Below are positions 44,370 to 54,135 of a stretch of DNA of 64,000 nucleotides, piece after piece. The DNA lies in contig JAHFWL010001298.1 in NCBI GenBank assembly GCA_021292165.1, positions 146,673 to 210,672 of the forward strand, written 5' to 3'. The stretch's first letter is position 1; each line of letters opens with the position of its first letter. This DNA is from Shinisaurus crocodilurus. Taxonomy: Eukaryota > Chordata > Lepidosauria > Squamata > Shinisauridae. A program made the position numbers and the translations under genes. The notes under the pieces are model-generated. The model was not told the origin of the DNA and searched no databases. It worked only from the letters and a program-made list of their open reading frames with translations.

Positions 44370-44452
44370 ACCTCTCAATGTGTCCACCAGGGTTTCTTGT
44401 TCAGCACCAGGCTTGACTGGAGGGCGAGGATGGGGGTAGCCTTGGTCTATAG

Positions 44453-44588
44453 CAGGGCTCTCCAACCTTGGGTCCCCAGATGTTGCTGGCCTACAGCTCC
44501 CAGTATACCCAGCAAACATGGCTAATATCAAGGGATTCTGGGAGCTGTAGTCCAGCAACATCTGGGGACCCAAGGTTGGAGAGCCCTG
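44453..44588. mobile_element. hAT palindromic MITE inserted in L2
   Basis: Begins CAGGGCTCTCCAACCTTGGG and ends with its inverse CCCAAGGTTGGAGAGCCCTG, flanked by a perfect 8-bp duplication GTCTATAG (44445-44452, 44589-44596). The core reads GGCCTACAGCTCCCAGTAT with inverse GGGAGCTGTAGTCC. Confidence 0.92.
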
Positions 44589-45191
44589 GTCTATAGGGAT
44601 TCCATCACTCTGGTCAGATACCCCATCCAACAGTCAGTCATTGTTGAGTGTCAGTACCTAGTGTTGGGCACACAAAACAGGACTGGGATTCCACTGGCGT
44701 ACCACCCACCCCACTTCCTAACAGTCTCCCTGCCTGAGCTGACTAAGGTCATCTCGAGAGTACTATTGAGGGCCCCAAGGCTTGCAGGCTCGGGGGACTT
44801 TAATATTCATGCTGAGGCTACCTTGTCAGGAGCAGCTCAGGATTTCACGGCTGCCATGTTAACTATGGGCCTGTCTCAGATCATATCTGCCCCAGCACAT
44901 ATGGCAGGGCACACCTTGGACCTGGTTTTCTCTGTTGGGTTGAGAGAAAATGACCTGTGGGTGGTTGAGCCAGTAGTGACGTTATTGGCATGGACAGATC
45001 ATTATCCAATTACGGTAGTTTGACCTTCAGGCTATCTGTTACCTCTGCAAGTCTGATGGTCTGCCCATGGAGGTGGATGAATCTGAACGGATTTCTGAGG
45101 TCTCTTGTGGATTTTCCTACAGGCAGGTTATGGATGAATAGCTGCACTGGGTAAGTGGGGATGAGAGAGCGAATAGCCGGAGTCGCACATC

Positions 45192-45235
45192 ACTTTAAAC
45201 CCACAGAGGTTCTGAAACCTCTGTGGGTGTAAAGT
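45192..45235. repeat. Short near-perfect hairpin
   Basis: ACTTTAAACCCACAGAGGTT pairs with AAACCTCTGTGGGTGTAAAGT across a 3-nt centre, with a single mismatch. Too short for a typical pre-miRNA. It could be a MITE centre. Confidence 0.8.
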
Positions 45236-47414
45236 TGCCCTGGGCCCCAGTTATGCCCGAGCACAGCGGGGGTCCAGAGGCACCACCTCTCCCCTCATCC
45301 GATATCCCAGGGGACACTGCACAGGAGCACTGCGGGCAGCGAGAGGGGAGGGATGGCCACGGGCAAAAAGTGCACAAGACAAGCAGCCCTTTTGCCGGCT
45401 TCTCATTTGTCCTTCTTTGGTGGGGCTGCTACTCACCAGAGTTGCAGCCCCACCAAGCAATGGCAACGAGCCCCATGGTGCTGCACTTCTTCAAGATGAT
45501 TTTGTCCTACCCATATCCAATTTGGCACCAATCATCTACGTCATCAGGGATATAATCTGGAGAAACTAGTTCAGACGGTTTTGATGAGCCTTGGTCTGGA
45601 GGCAGTCAGAGTAGTTCTGAAAGTGTTTCCACATATGCAAAACAGCCAGGGCTTGCAGACTTCTTCCTACTGGATTGAGATCATCACACTTGCAGGCAAG
45701 CTACACTTTACTCTGCAGATGTTGCTAGCAGTTATGTCCTTCTTTCTTACTTCCAGATCAGTATCCTAGCTTGGAGAGTGGGGGGGGGGGTTCCCTTTGC
45801 CGCCCCCCCCCCGTGGTTCTGATCCAGGTTGGGGCCCCATTCCAGTCATTTTCATTGTTTTCATGGATCATTGTTTTCATGGATCATTTTTGGCAATCAC
45901 AGGTGCTGAGAGCCCATAATCCACTGAAAATACAATATGTAAAACAAGCTCCAAATGCTCTGGTCTCCTCCCTCACGCCTGCCGAATGCTGTTCTTTGAG
46001 GGTGGTTCTTAACCCACGCACCTAATGGATACGTTCCACTCTCCTCGCCCCGTGCCGGTCCCTGAACGGCCATGAAAAATAGATGGGAGTAATGATCAGA
46101 TTGAACACCACATGTTAAACTGTTATTAATTGATATTTGTTTACGAGACTTTTTTCGCGGCACATTATTTCACAGCCAGCAAGACCTGTGAAGCAAGAGC
46201 GTTATTTATTCATTAAGCGATAAGCATGCATCTCAACACCGAACAATTAAAGATCTTACCTTACTCATATAGTTTACACTCTGCCCATTAATTATTCAGA
46301 GAAGCAAATGTATGCATATTGGTTGTGTTTATGCTTAAAATTCTCCAAAGTGCTAGAGAAGGGCCCTTAAGGTTTATCTCATTAGCTGCTCTACATAGAC
46401 AGAGTCAGTGATTGAATACGCCGTTTACATTATTCAGAGGGTTTTCGCACACTCCTGTTCCTTTTTGAAGGTACTCCGTTGGCATGACAAGTGAGGCAAA
46501 CCGTTCCCAAAAGGGTCGGGGGGGGGGGGGAATGCCAAAAGCTGCGCACCTGAGGCTGCGCGCGGAGAACTCTTTTCTGTGGAGCAACAGGCAGCAGCGG
46601 CTGGTCCATCAGGGCAAATCGGGTACTGAGCCGCCGGCTCAGCGAGCCCCACTCCAGGCAGGCTTCCTGCTCCTCCTCCCTGCCTCCTTACTTACAACCA
46701 GTCCAGGGGGTGGGATATATTGGCAGCCTCCATAGTCAGCCTGTCGGTCTCGTCGTCATGGTGAAATTCCGCAGGCAAGATCCTCCCTACAAAGCCTCAC
46801 AGGCTTTCGTAAAGATACAGGAGGGGGGGAATTCATGGGCAAAGGTCCTCTCTCTATCCATGAAGGTCAGGGGGTGGGCAGCTTGCGGACGGCAGGCTGC
46901 ATAACCTCCCCCACACACACCGTGCGCCCGTATAGCCCCCGCTGCCACAGCACTGCCCAATTTGGCAAAGTGGCGCGGTGGCTAAAAATAATTTTAAAAA
47001 TCAGTGCTTTGTTTTCAAGAGAAATGTAGCCTCTCTAAGGCTCCATAGCAAGTCGCTGCTAAATTTTAGCGGCAAACTGCCGGGGGGGGGGGTTGCCAGC
47101 AGCGTGGCAGCAGCAAGAGTGCAGCATGTGGGGAGCCGGTGTGTGTGTGTGTGTGGAAAGTGGCCCCGGTGCCCTCCAGAGTTGCCCACCCATGATGAAG
47201 ATGCAATGGGAGCAGGAGGAGCAATGGGGGGGGGGGGAATTGGCAGACTTGGTTAGTGAATTCTTATGGAATCCACTGTCCAATCAGGGATTCAGAAGGG
47301 TGGCAGGGCCCTCCACCCTCCGGCCAATGAGCTGGCATGCTGGCCCTTGGGCTGAGTGGGTTGGTGTGGTTTGGCTTAGGTTTACTGCTGGGCTGTTCCA
47401 TCCTGCTTTACTTT
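45236..47414. other. No gene seen; several long G/C runs
   Basis: Homopolymer runs of ten or more G or C occur at about 45780-45790, 45805-45813, 46518-46530, 47082-47091 and 47226-47238. 46160-46340 is AT-rich and repeat-free. The chance frames have no family similarity. Confidence 0.5.
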
Positions 47415-47672
47415 TATATTTATTTTATTTATTTATTATATTTATGCCCCGCCTTTTTTCCCTGCAAGGAACCCAAGGCGGCTTACATTATATTATCCTC
47501 CTCCTCCTCCTCTCCATTTTTATCCTCACAACAACCCTGTGAGGTAGGCTAGGCTGCGAGTCAGTGACTGGCCCGAAGTCACCCAGTGAGTTTCATGGCC
47601 GAGCGGGGACTAGAACCCGGATCTCCCGAGTCCCAGTCCAACACTCTCACCCACTACGCCACACTGGCTCTC
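47415..47672 (-). mobile_element. tRNA-derived SINE with MIR/CORE-like middle
   Basis: Minus strand: AGAGCCAGTGTGGCGTAGTG head, GGGTTCTAGTCC B box, GTGACTTCGGGCCAGTCACT core, GGTTCCTTGCAGGGAAAAAA and GCGGGGCATAAATATAATAA tail. Confidence 0.9.
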
Positions 47673-47851
47673 AAGTGGTTTTGATTCCTACTTGAAAGTG
47701 AGAGAGAGAGGGCTAAGGCTGAAGAGGGCAAGGAAAGAGATCTCCAAGACCGTTCCTAGAAAGGGAATAGTAGCTGGTATCCAGCTCAAAAATCCACCTC
47801 CAATGACTAGAATCATTGTTCTGGAGGACAGTCCCGGGCCAGCCTCAGTTG

Positions 47852-48289
47852 TAGGCCAAACTACAAGTTCTACTGATCACATCCCTGCAGCTGAAGCTGC
47901 TATTTTTTTCCTTACTTTCGTATAAGCACATGTGCTTCCCGATCTGGATCTGGATCTGGATCAGGATCCTGGCACGATGGGAGAGGAGGGTTTAATCTTC
48001 CCCCCACACCCATTTTTCCTGAAATTCCACACCACCACCCAGCCCCATGGGGCGGGTGTTTAAAAAAAGAAAAAAGTCAATATCGATTCCAATGGAGATT
48101 GTTCTCTCTCTCTCTGTGTTTTAACCCCTCCCCCAGCGGGGTGGAATTTCAGGAAAAACAGGGGGAAGTTTAAACCACCCCTCTCCCAAAGTGCCATGGT
48201 CTCGATCCAGATTTAAAAAAAAATTAAAAAAAAATTTAATAGCCGCATCGGCTACACTGACATGATTAGTAGAACTTGTCGTTTGGCCC
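47852..48289. mobile_element. 438-bp foldback element, GGCCAAAC ends
   Basis: The left end GGCCAAACTACAAGTTCTAC is inverse to the right end (GTAGAACTTGTCGTTTGGCC). Inside, GGGAGAGGAGGGTTTAATCT and TTCCTGAAATTCCAC on the left are matched inversely by AGTTTAAACCACCCCTCTCCC and GTGGAATTTCAGGAA. GATCTGG hexamer repeats (47941-47966) face CGATCCAGAT on the right. No transposase and no clear target duplication. Confidence 0.75.
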
Positions 48290-48745
48290 TGTGTTAGAAC
48301 GCTGCCTGTTCAACATGCTCTAACAGTGCTTCTGTTTGACTCCGGTAAATCTCACAAGATCTGGACACCCCATACATAAACGGAACTAAGCTTGCATAAA
48401 TATCCTTAAGCGTGATCTTCCAAAATTTAGTTTCAATGCCCCTCCCCCCCCATGGTAACAGGCTTAACAGCAACCAATTGCCAGACCCCTAAGTCTTGTA
48501 CCCATTCCTCTTCCCCCACCAACTTGGACCCTTGCAATGGCTCCCCCCTCCAGGCTGCTGTAGCTTTGGTCCTTCCGCCCTTCTCAAGCAGAACTGAGAG
48601 GAAGATCAGCAGAGCAGAGCGCCTGTGCCAGCCAGCTACCCATTTTTTCTCCACTTAAAGGCCCAGCACAGGGGAAGCCATCGGCCCACAACCCAGAAGA
48701 CTGAGAAGAGAGCAGGACATCGGCATTCCCTGTAGCAGAAGATGA
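48290..48745. other. No gene seen
   Basis: Nothing recognised apart from the short C-run at 48441-48450. Confidence 0.5.
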
Positions 48746-48753
48746 CTCTAGAA

Positions 48754-48876
48754 CAGCCTTCTGCAACTTGGCGCCCTCCTGCAACTCCCATCATCCCTGA
48801 CCATTCACCACACTAGCAAGGGCTGATGGGAAAAGTAGTCCAAAACATCTGGAGGGCACCAGATTGGGGAGGGCTG
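48754..48876. mobile_element. hAT palindromic MITE
   Basis: Begins CAGCCTTCTGCAACTTGGCG and ends CACCAGATTGGGGAGGGCTG. Flanks CTCTAGAA (48746-48753) and CTCTAGAG (48877-48884) agree at 7 of 8 positions. Part of the left arm is deleted. Confidence 0.85.
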
Positions 48877-48963
48877 CTCTAGAGGCATCTCTCTCTCTTG
48901 CTCTCTGTGCCTTCTTTGCGGGATGGAGGACAGGGCACACAGCTCTGTAGTCTGAGCACATGC

Positions 48964-49230
48964 CCCATGGCGTAGTAGTGGCGAGAGTGTTGGACTGGGA
49001 CTCGGGAGATCCGGGTTCTAGTCCCCACTCAGCCATGAAACTCACTGGGTGACCTTGGGCCAGTCACTGACTCTCAACCTAGCCTACCTCACAGGGTTGT
49101 TGTGAGGATAAAATGAGGAGGAGGAGGAGGAGGAGGAGGAGGAGGAGGAGGAGGAGGATTATGTAAGCCGCCTTGGGTTCCTTGCAGGAAAAAAGGCGGG
49201 GTATATAAATATAATAAATAAATAAATAAT
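48964..49230 (+). mobile_element. tRNA-derived SINE with MIR/CORE-like middle, (GGA)n expansion
   Basis: The only plus-strand copy here: CATGGCGTAGTAGTGGCGAG (A-box region), GATCCGGGTTCTAGTCCCCA (B box), GTGACCTTGGGCCAGTCACT core. A (GGA)n tract of about 15 units (49112-49157) has grown from the short GAGGAGGA of other copies. It ends GGCGGGGTATATAAATATAA and TAAATAAATAAAT. Confidence 0.92.
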
Positions 49231-49631
49231 GCCCCAAGCGACACTCTTAGCTTGCCCTTCCTCACCCTGGCATAGTGGCCGAACTGGAGCACAGGGGCGA
49301 TTGGAAAGTGCGGTGGTGGTGGAGGCCACGCCGTTTTTTCCCAGCAGAGAATCAAGGATGATAGCATGGAAATCTACTGAACCAAGGAAAGAGACTATAT
49401 TCTTGAGTTCCCTTAAGGAATTGTCCTGCAGTGCTTGTGTTCTTACTGCCATTGCAAGGAAGGAGGACTGCAGAATTAGTTGGCTCTGCTTTCCAGTGGT
49501 TTTGGCTGTCCTACTTGGGCGCTCTTGCTTCTGCCCTAACAGGCCCTTTGGGCACCAGATGCTACTAGCGACAGGACAGGAGCCATTCCATCTTTACCAC
49601 CTGATCCAAACAGGAGCAACTCGAGTTATCA
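49231..49631. other. No gene seen
   Basis: A long chance frame crosses this stretch into the CR1 tail; no family similarity is seen. Confidence 0.45.
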
Positions 49632-49860
49632 TGGAGGATAAGGCTACTAGTCCTGATGGCTCTATGCTACCTCCACTATCAGAGGCAGCATCCCTGGCTG
49701 TATACACCAGTTGCTGACAACACGGGTGGGAAGGGGCTGTTGCACTCATGCCCTTCCTGTGGGATCCCGTGGGCAGCTTGTCGGCCACTGTGTGAACAGA
49801 ATGCTCGACCAGGTGGACCCTTGGTCTGATCCAGCAGGCCTCTTCTTATCTTCTTGTGAG
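49632..49860 (+). mobile_element. CR1-group LINE 3' end
   Basis: ATGGAGGATAAGGCTACTAG, ACACCAGTTGCTG, TGTTGCACTCATGCCCTTCC, GTGTGAACAGAATGCT and CTTGGTCTGATCCAGCAGGC are the 3' UTR of the same family as 26600-26925. The coding part is absent. Confidence 0.75.
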
Positions 49861-49973
49861 TGTATTGTCTCTTGAACCTGGACTACTCGATTCAGGCTAT
49901 AAATACAGGCGTTTGTAATGTAACAGGTTTGTTAAACAAGGTTACGTACAGATCCCCGGCAAGGCTCTAAAAC

Positions 49974-50050
49974 AGGGGTGGGCAACTTTGGTAGGTTGGG
50001 GGGGCTGCATGTCCCCCCCCCCCAGAAGCAACTGTGGGCCACACCCACTC
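49974..50050. mobile_element. hAT-like fragment, left end only
   Basis: CAGGGGTGGGCAACTTTGG and GGGCTGCATG, followed by GTGGGCCACACCCAC, resemble the left end of CAGGGGTGGGCAAC-type hAT MITEs. The right end is not found. Confidence 0.5.
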
Positions 50051-50757
50051 CCCTGCTACCACAAGTGACCACGGGGAGCTACAGGACTGTGTTTAGACTC
50101 TAGCTGTCTGGCAGGAGCACAATTCTGCTGGGAAACAAGCTGCGTGTACTCTTTAGTCTAAAGGCAGCCCTGCAGCAGGGCTTCTCCTAAAATGTGCTTG
50201 TATCTTTTACTGTAGTTGTATATATATATTTTTCCCCCTTCTTTTGGTTAACATTTTGGTTGAATGTTTTAGGACAGACAGGATATACGGTAACTAAACA
50301 ATAATAAGCTCAAAAGGGAAGAGATGGAGGGGGGCGTCCGAAGGCTGGGCTGGACTGGACTTAACGGGACAGCACAGTTAATTCACTGTACCTGAGTACA
50401 TTGGGAACTACGTTGAATGTAATGATGGGAAGAAGCCTTGGCAGGGCCGGGGGAGGCTGTTTGCTCCATTTTCCTAATTCACCTTTGCAAGTACTTCCCT
50501 GTGACCCACAGCAGTCAACGTGTGGCGAGTTTTACTACCCCGCCTTTGTAAGCAGCTTCTGGTCTAGTTAATTCCATCACTCTGCAGGGACACCTAAAAA
50601 AAATATATTAGGAAATAAAAATGTTCTTGAACGGCTGGGCATTACTGAATTAACCTTGCATTCTCTCTGCCCCCATTCTTGAATGGCTCGATGCGCAGTC
50701 CTGTAGATATACCACACTTTTGTGTACTTTAAAAACAGTTCCAAACTGTGTTCTGGG
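50051..50757. other. No gene seen
   Basis: Nothing recognised. Confidence 0.5.
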
Positions 50758-51094
50758 TAGGGATGTGTGCGGAGCTCGATTGGGGGGGGGGAGGAAGTCC
50801 GGCAAATTCGCTGGGCTCAGGCCCCTGAGCTCCGCTCACCCTACCTTTTCCCGGGCTCGACACACATTCTCACGAGCCGAGCTGCGGAAGCAACTGCCGG
50901 GTTCCCGGTGCTACGTTGTTTACATAGAAAATGGCCTGATTTGTGCAAATTATGGCCTAATTTGCACAAATTAGGCCATTTTCTATGTAAACCATGTAGC
51001 ACCGGGAACCTGGAAGTCCGGCGAGCACCTAAGCTGGTGCTTGTGCTCGGCTCGCATGCCACGAGTCGAGTGCCGGGCGGGTCGCCCATCCCTA
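50758..51094. mobile_element. Foldback hAT-type element, TAGGGATG ends
   Basis: Begins TAGGGATGTGTGCGGAGCTC and ends GGGTCGCCCATCCCTA, like the 5' end of 14584. The centre (50902-51009) is a near-perfect hairpin: GTTCCCGGTGCTACGTTG, TTTACATAGAAAATGGCC matched by their inverse. Flanks are GTTCTGGG and GTTTTCTGGG, which suggest but do not prove a duplication. CpG-rich outer arms repeat GCTCGGCTCG-like motifs. Confidence 0.75.
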
Positions 51095-51725
51095 GTTTTC
51101 TGGGCACATAAGGCACAATCCAATGAGCGCCCAAAGCACTTGCACCAAAACATACACACTTGTACTGCAGCGACGGCTGGCCATGCATGTTTGGCAATTT
51201 CCAGGAATGTGGCAAGAGAGTCCAACTTTAGCAGGGGTTGACAGCGATATGATACTGACTCCTGCTATCAGTGCCAGCTCCAGGCTTTTGAGAGCCCTTG
51301 GGCAAGACATCCTCAATGCCCCGCCCCCGTGAGTCTACCTTCTCACCGCCATTGTCACCAGGTGCTCTTGCTTCTCCTCCCAGGGCCAGATTAACATAGG
51401 GGCTATTGGAGCTGCAGCTCCAGGCCCCTACCATAAAACAGGCCCACAGCCGGCCCGACAGCGCGCGGCGCGCCCACTCACCCAAGCCGCGCCGCTGACT
51501 GCTGGCTGCTGCCGCTGCCGCACTGCCGCACTTGCCCTTGCGTCGAGACGCCAGGCAGCGGCTCCCTTGCGGCGGCGGCGGCAGCGGGCCCTCAGTCAAA
51601 TAGACTCCTGGCGGGGCTTACATATGATCAGTAAAGGAAGACAGTCCCTGCCTGCAGGCTTACACTCTAAAAAGACACAGCACACAAGGAAAAAGGAATA
51701 GGGAGGGATGAGGGATGAAAAATAA

Positions 51726-51858
51726 CAATGCAATCCTGTGCATCTTTAGCCAGAAGTAGTAAGTCCTTCAAGTCTCAGCATCTGCCAGCTGGCCATGCTG
51801 GCTGAGGTATTCTGGGAGTTGTAGGCCTTATTTCTGTCTAAACCTGCATAGGACCTTT
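51726..51858. mobile_element. Harbinger-like MITE, diverged
   Basis: TGCAATCCTGTGCATCTTTA and GGGAGTTGTAGGCC, TTTCTGTCTAAACCTGCATA are the arms of the GGGTGCAATCC family. TAA precedes the left end. The core is substituted (CATCTGCCAGCTGGCCATGC). Confidence 0.65.
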
Positions 51859-51932
51859 TTCTCCTTGGGGGCTAATGAGCATGAACATGTTTTTTTCAGG
51901 TGCAATTTTGACTAGGGAAAAGACTTGGATTA

Positions 51933-51935
<3 letters not shown>

Positions 51936-51976
<41 letters not shown>

Positions 51977-52008
51977 TTTCTCTCTCTCTCTCACACACAC
52001 ACACACAC
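51936..52008. repeat. (GT)n(CT)n(CA)n compound microsatellite
   Basis: About 19 GT units, a (TC)n block and about 8 CA units. The GT and CA arms can pair around the CT block. Confidence 0.95.
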
Positions 52009-52023
52009 CTCCCCCATCAAATT

Positions 52024-52108
52024 TATGGAGGAGAAGGATATCAATGGCTACTAGTCCTGATGGCTCTATGCTATCCAGTATCGGAGGCAGTATGCCTATG
52101 TACACCAG
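52024..52108 (+). mobile_element. CR1-group LINE 3' UTR fragment
   Basis: GGATATCAATGGCTACTAGT, CCTGATGGCTCTATGCT and TACACCAGTTGCTGG match the 3' UTR at 26720 and 49640. Confidence 0.65.
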
Positions 52109-52604
52109 TTGCTGGTGTGAAGGCTAAATGCAGGTTGCTTGTTGCTAGTTGAAAGCAATATTTGAAGTTTGTGAATGACCTTAACTTTGTTGACTGTGTA
52201 ACTTCTTTGCTGACTGTTCTTCTTTGCTGACTAAAATATTTAATTTGTTTTAATATAAAATTGCGTCTTCATTTTATTTATTTCCATAAAAAGGCCCACC
52301 AAAATCCTCAGCACCAGGCCCATAATGCTCTTAATCCGGCCCTGTCTCCTCCTCCTCTCTCTCATCATTGCTACCACTTGCTTGCCTGACAGGCAGAGAG
52401 CTGGTGACCAAGTGAGTAGTGGCATCTACTCCTGCTTCTCACCACCTTTGCTGTTGGGCCAGAGAGAGAGAAGGAGGCAGGTGAACAAGCAGGTTTCCAT
52501 GGTGAATAGGAGCAGCAACTCCAGGGAACTCTTGTCAGTGGGCCCCTGCTGGTGGGTGGCTCTAGGCAGGTGCCCGACCATGCCTACCCCTGATGCCGGC
52601 CCTG

Positions 52605-53538
52605 CCCGCTGTCCAAAAAGGTATCACCTGTACATAGCCTGACTGAGGAGGTTCGGGGTGGGGGTGGCGGCGGCAAAGGCATAGATGTGTGACACCAGTT
52701 AATTGGATACATTATTTTTGCACCGTTCTTTATGTGTTGGATATAAAGGCAGAAAAGGCCTTTCTATTTCTATAAATGGACATGTTGGATCTTTCTCTCT
52801 CTCTCTCTTTAATTAATGGTGTTGTGAATGGTTGTTGTGAATAGATATGCTTTTTTGTCATGTTCTTTCTTTCTTTCTTTGGATTTCTTTCCTTTTTCTT
52901 TTAGTGCTTTCCCCCCCCCCCCTTCCCCCTTCTCCTTTTTGTTTCTGTTATAATTGCATTTCTCTCTTTTTCAGAAAAAGAAAAGCCCTCTTTATCTCAA
53001 TTTCCCATGTCCCAAAGGCTCCAGAATATTATTAGTTGAGTAACAAATTTTTTTTGCGCCTACCTGCTGCCAATTTACGAACATAGTGCTCCCTCTACTG
53101 GTTACTGATAATATTGCGTAGCAAAGCTCTTCAAATTAGCAACGCAGTGGGCTGGCTTATAAACCTGATAAGGTTCAATCAGACAGCCGCATTGTCCGGT
53201 GGTTGTGAAGAAGTCTTTCCACCCCTTATTAAGAGACTTACAAGAATCCTGTATCCTATCCTATTTCCAGTCTTCAGGGGGAGAATGCAGTTGCATTTGT
53301 GGCCAAAAGAGTGCCATCCACACACAAGAGGGAGGTTATCAGCTGATTTGCAGGACCCCCCAAGCTTACCAAAAAGAAAAGAAAAAACTTTAGAAAAGGA
53401 ATCTTAACGGGTGAGGGACCCCTAAACAGGCCAATAAGGGCTGAACATGGTCAGTAGCCATGGATCGCTGACTGGGGGCGAGGGGGCCGGGAAAAGAAGG
53501 GGAGAATGAAAACCAGTAGGAAGCGGCATGGGATAGAG
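52605..53538. other. No gene seen; pyrimidine-rich tract
   Basis: 52790-52975 is rich in C and T on the plus strand, with a C-run at 52911-52922. No coding signal. Confidence 0.5.
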
Positions 53539-53931
53539 CAGTGTTCTCCAACCTTGGTTCCCCAGATGTTTTTGGCCTACAACTCCCAGCATGCCCCAGC
53601 CAGCATAGCTGGCTGGGGCATGCTGGGAGTTGTAGGCCAAAAACATCTGGGGAACCAAGGTTGGAGAACACTGCTTTAAACTCTGGCAGTCTCTCCCATT
53701 CAAAACACTCAAGAGAGATCCCCCAACTATTTCTACGCTGGCTGGGGCATGCTGGGAGTTGTAGGCCAAAAACATCTGGGGAACCAAGGTTGGAGAACAC
53801 TGCTTTAAACTCTGGCAGTCTCTCCCATTCAAAACACTCAAGAGAGATCCCCCAACTATTTCTACGCTGGCTGGGGCATGCTGGGAGTTGTAGGCCAAAA
53901 ACATCTGGGGAACCAAGGTTGCAGAACACTG
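53539..53931. mobile_element. hAT palindromic MITE with internal 129-bp tandem expansion
   Basis: Begins CAGTGTTCTCCAACCTTGGT and ends AAGGTTGCAGAACACTG. The flanks GGATAGAG (53531-53538) and GAATAGAG (53932-53939), 7 of 8 matching, enclose the entire array. A complete palindrome (53539-53673, core 53576-53636) is followed by units of exactly 129 bp starting at 53609, 53738 and 53867. Each combines the right arm with a 64-bp spacer (CTTTAAACTCTGGCAGTCTC and onward). Because 129 is divisible by three, long frames on both strands look like proteins with 43-residue repeats; these are artefacts. Confidence 0.9.
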
Positions 53932-54092
53932 GAATAGAGTATCATGGGGATGAGCGTGGCTGACTGGAGCACTCTGCACTGCAACATTTCGTTGCAACAT
54001 TTCCAACGTGTGTAGATTATTTTCAATTCATACATTTGTCGTGGCATGTAAAAATAGGTTGTCTACTTATACTTCTAGAATCTTGCCTTTTT

Positions 54093-54096
<4 letters not shown>

Positions 54097-54132
<36 letters not shown>

Positions 54133-54135
54133 CGC
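54097..54135. repeat. (GT)n(GC)n tract
   Basis: Alternating purine-pyrimidine for about 39 bp: GT units followed by GCGCGCGCGC. Confidence 0.95.

Larger units (their letters stand above)
44296..45060 (+). pseudogene. L2-type LINE endonuclease-domain fragment
   Basis: The frame from about 44661 encodes RTGIPLAYHPPHFL, PELTKVISRVLLRAPRL, then GSGDFNIHAEA with the catalytic D and N of APE endonucleases (GDFNIH). It continues AQDFTAAMLTMGLSQIISAP, HMAGHTLDLVFSVG and WTDHYPI with the catalytic D-H. The upstream part (44296-44452) encodes RLDWRARMGVALVY-like residues. The palindromic MITE at 44453-44588 interrupts the coding region, and a (GT)n lies at 44332. It lacks an ATG and is a fragment of a 5'-region L2 copy, less common than 3' ends. 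Confidence 0.85.
51382..52344 (+). mobile_element. hAT element, CAGGGCCRGATTAA ends, nested in family X
   Basis: Begins CAGGGCCAGATTAACA and ends CTTAATCCGGCCCTG (13 of 14 end bases match), flanked by TCTCCTCC on both sides (51374-51381, 52345-52352). Because the site is a (TCC)n tract, the duplication alone is weak; the uninterrupted relative at 15165-15546 supports insertion at this point. The left third is very GC-rich (51430-51600). It carries a Harbinger-like MITE, a (GT)n(CT)n(CA)n tract and a CR1 tail fragment. Confidence 0.8.
51269..52604 (+). mobile_element. hAT-like family X, copy interrupted by another hAT
   Basis: Starts CAGTGCCAGCTCCAGG and ends ACCCCTGATGCCGGCCCTG. The outer parts (51269-51381 and 52345-52604) align with the reverse complement of 15165-15546. 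Flanks CCTGCTAT and CCCGCTGT agree at 6 of 8 positions. The middle is a later insertion in its (TCC)n tract. Confidence 0.7.

Noticed and set aside
49229..49717. 162-codon frame as a possible gene
   Set aside because: The frame crosses from unique sequence into a CR1 3' UTR and shows no domain or codon signature.
53390..54006. Open frames of about 140-194 codons with 43-residue repeats on both strands
   Set aside because: They come from the 129-bp tandem units of a palindromic hAT MITE; 129 is divisible by three so stops never enter. No start context, no family similarity, and both strands are open.
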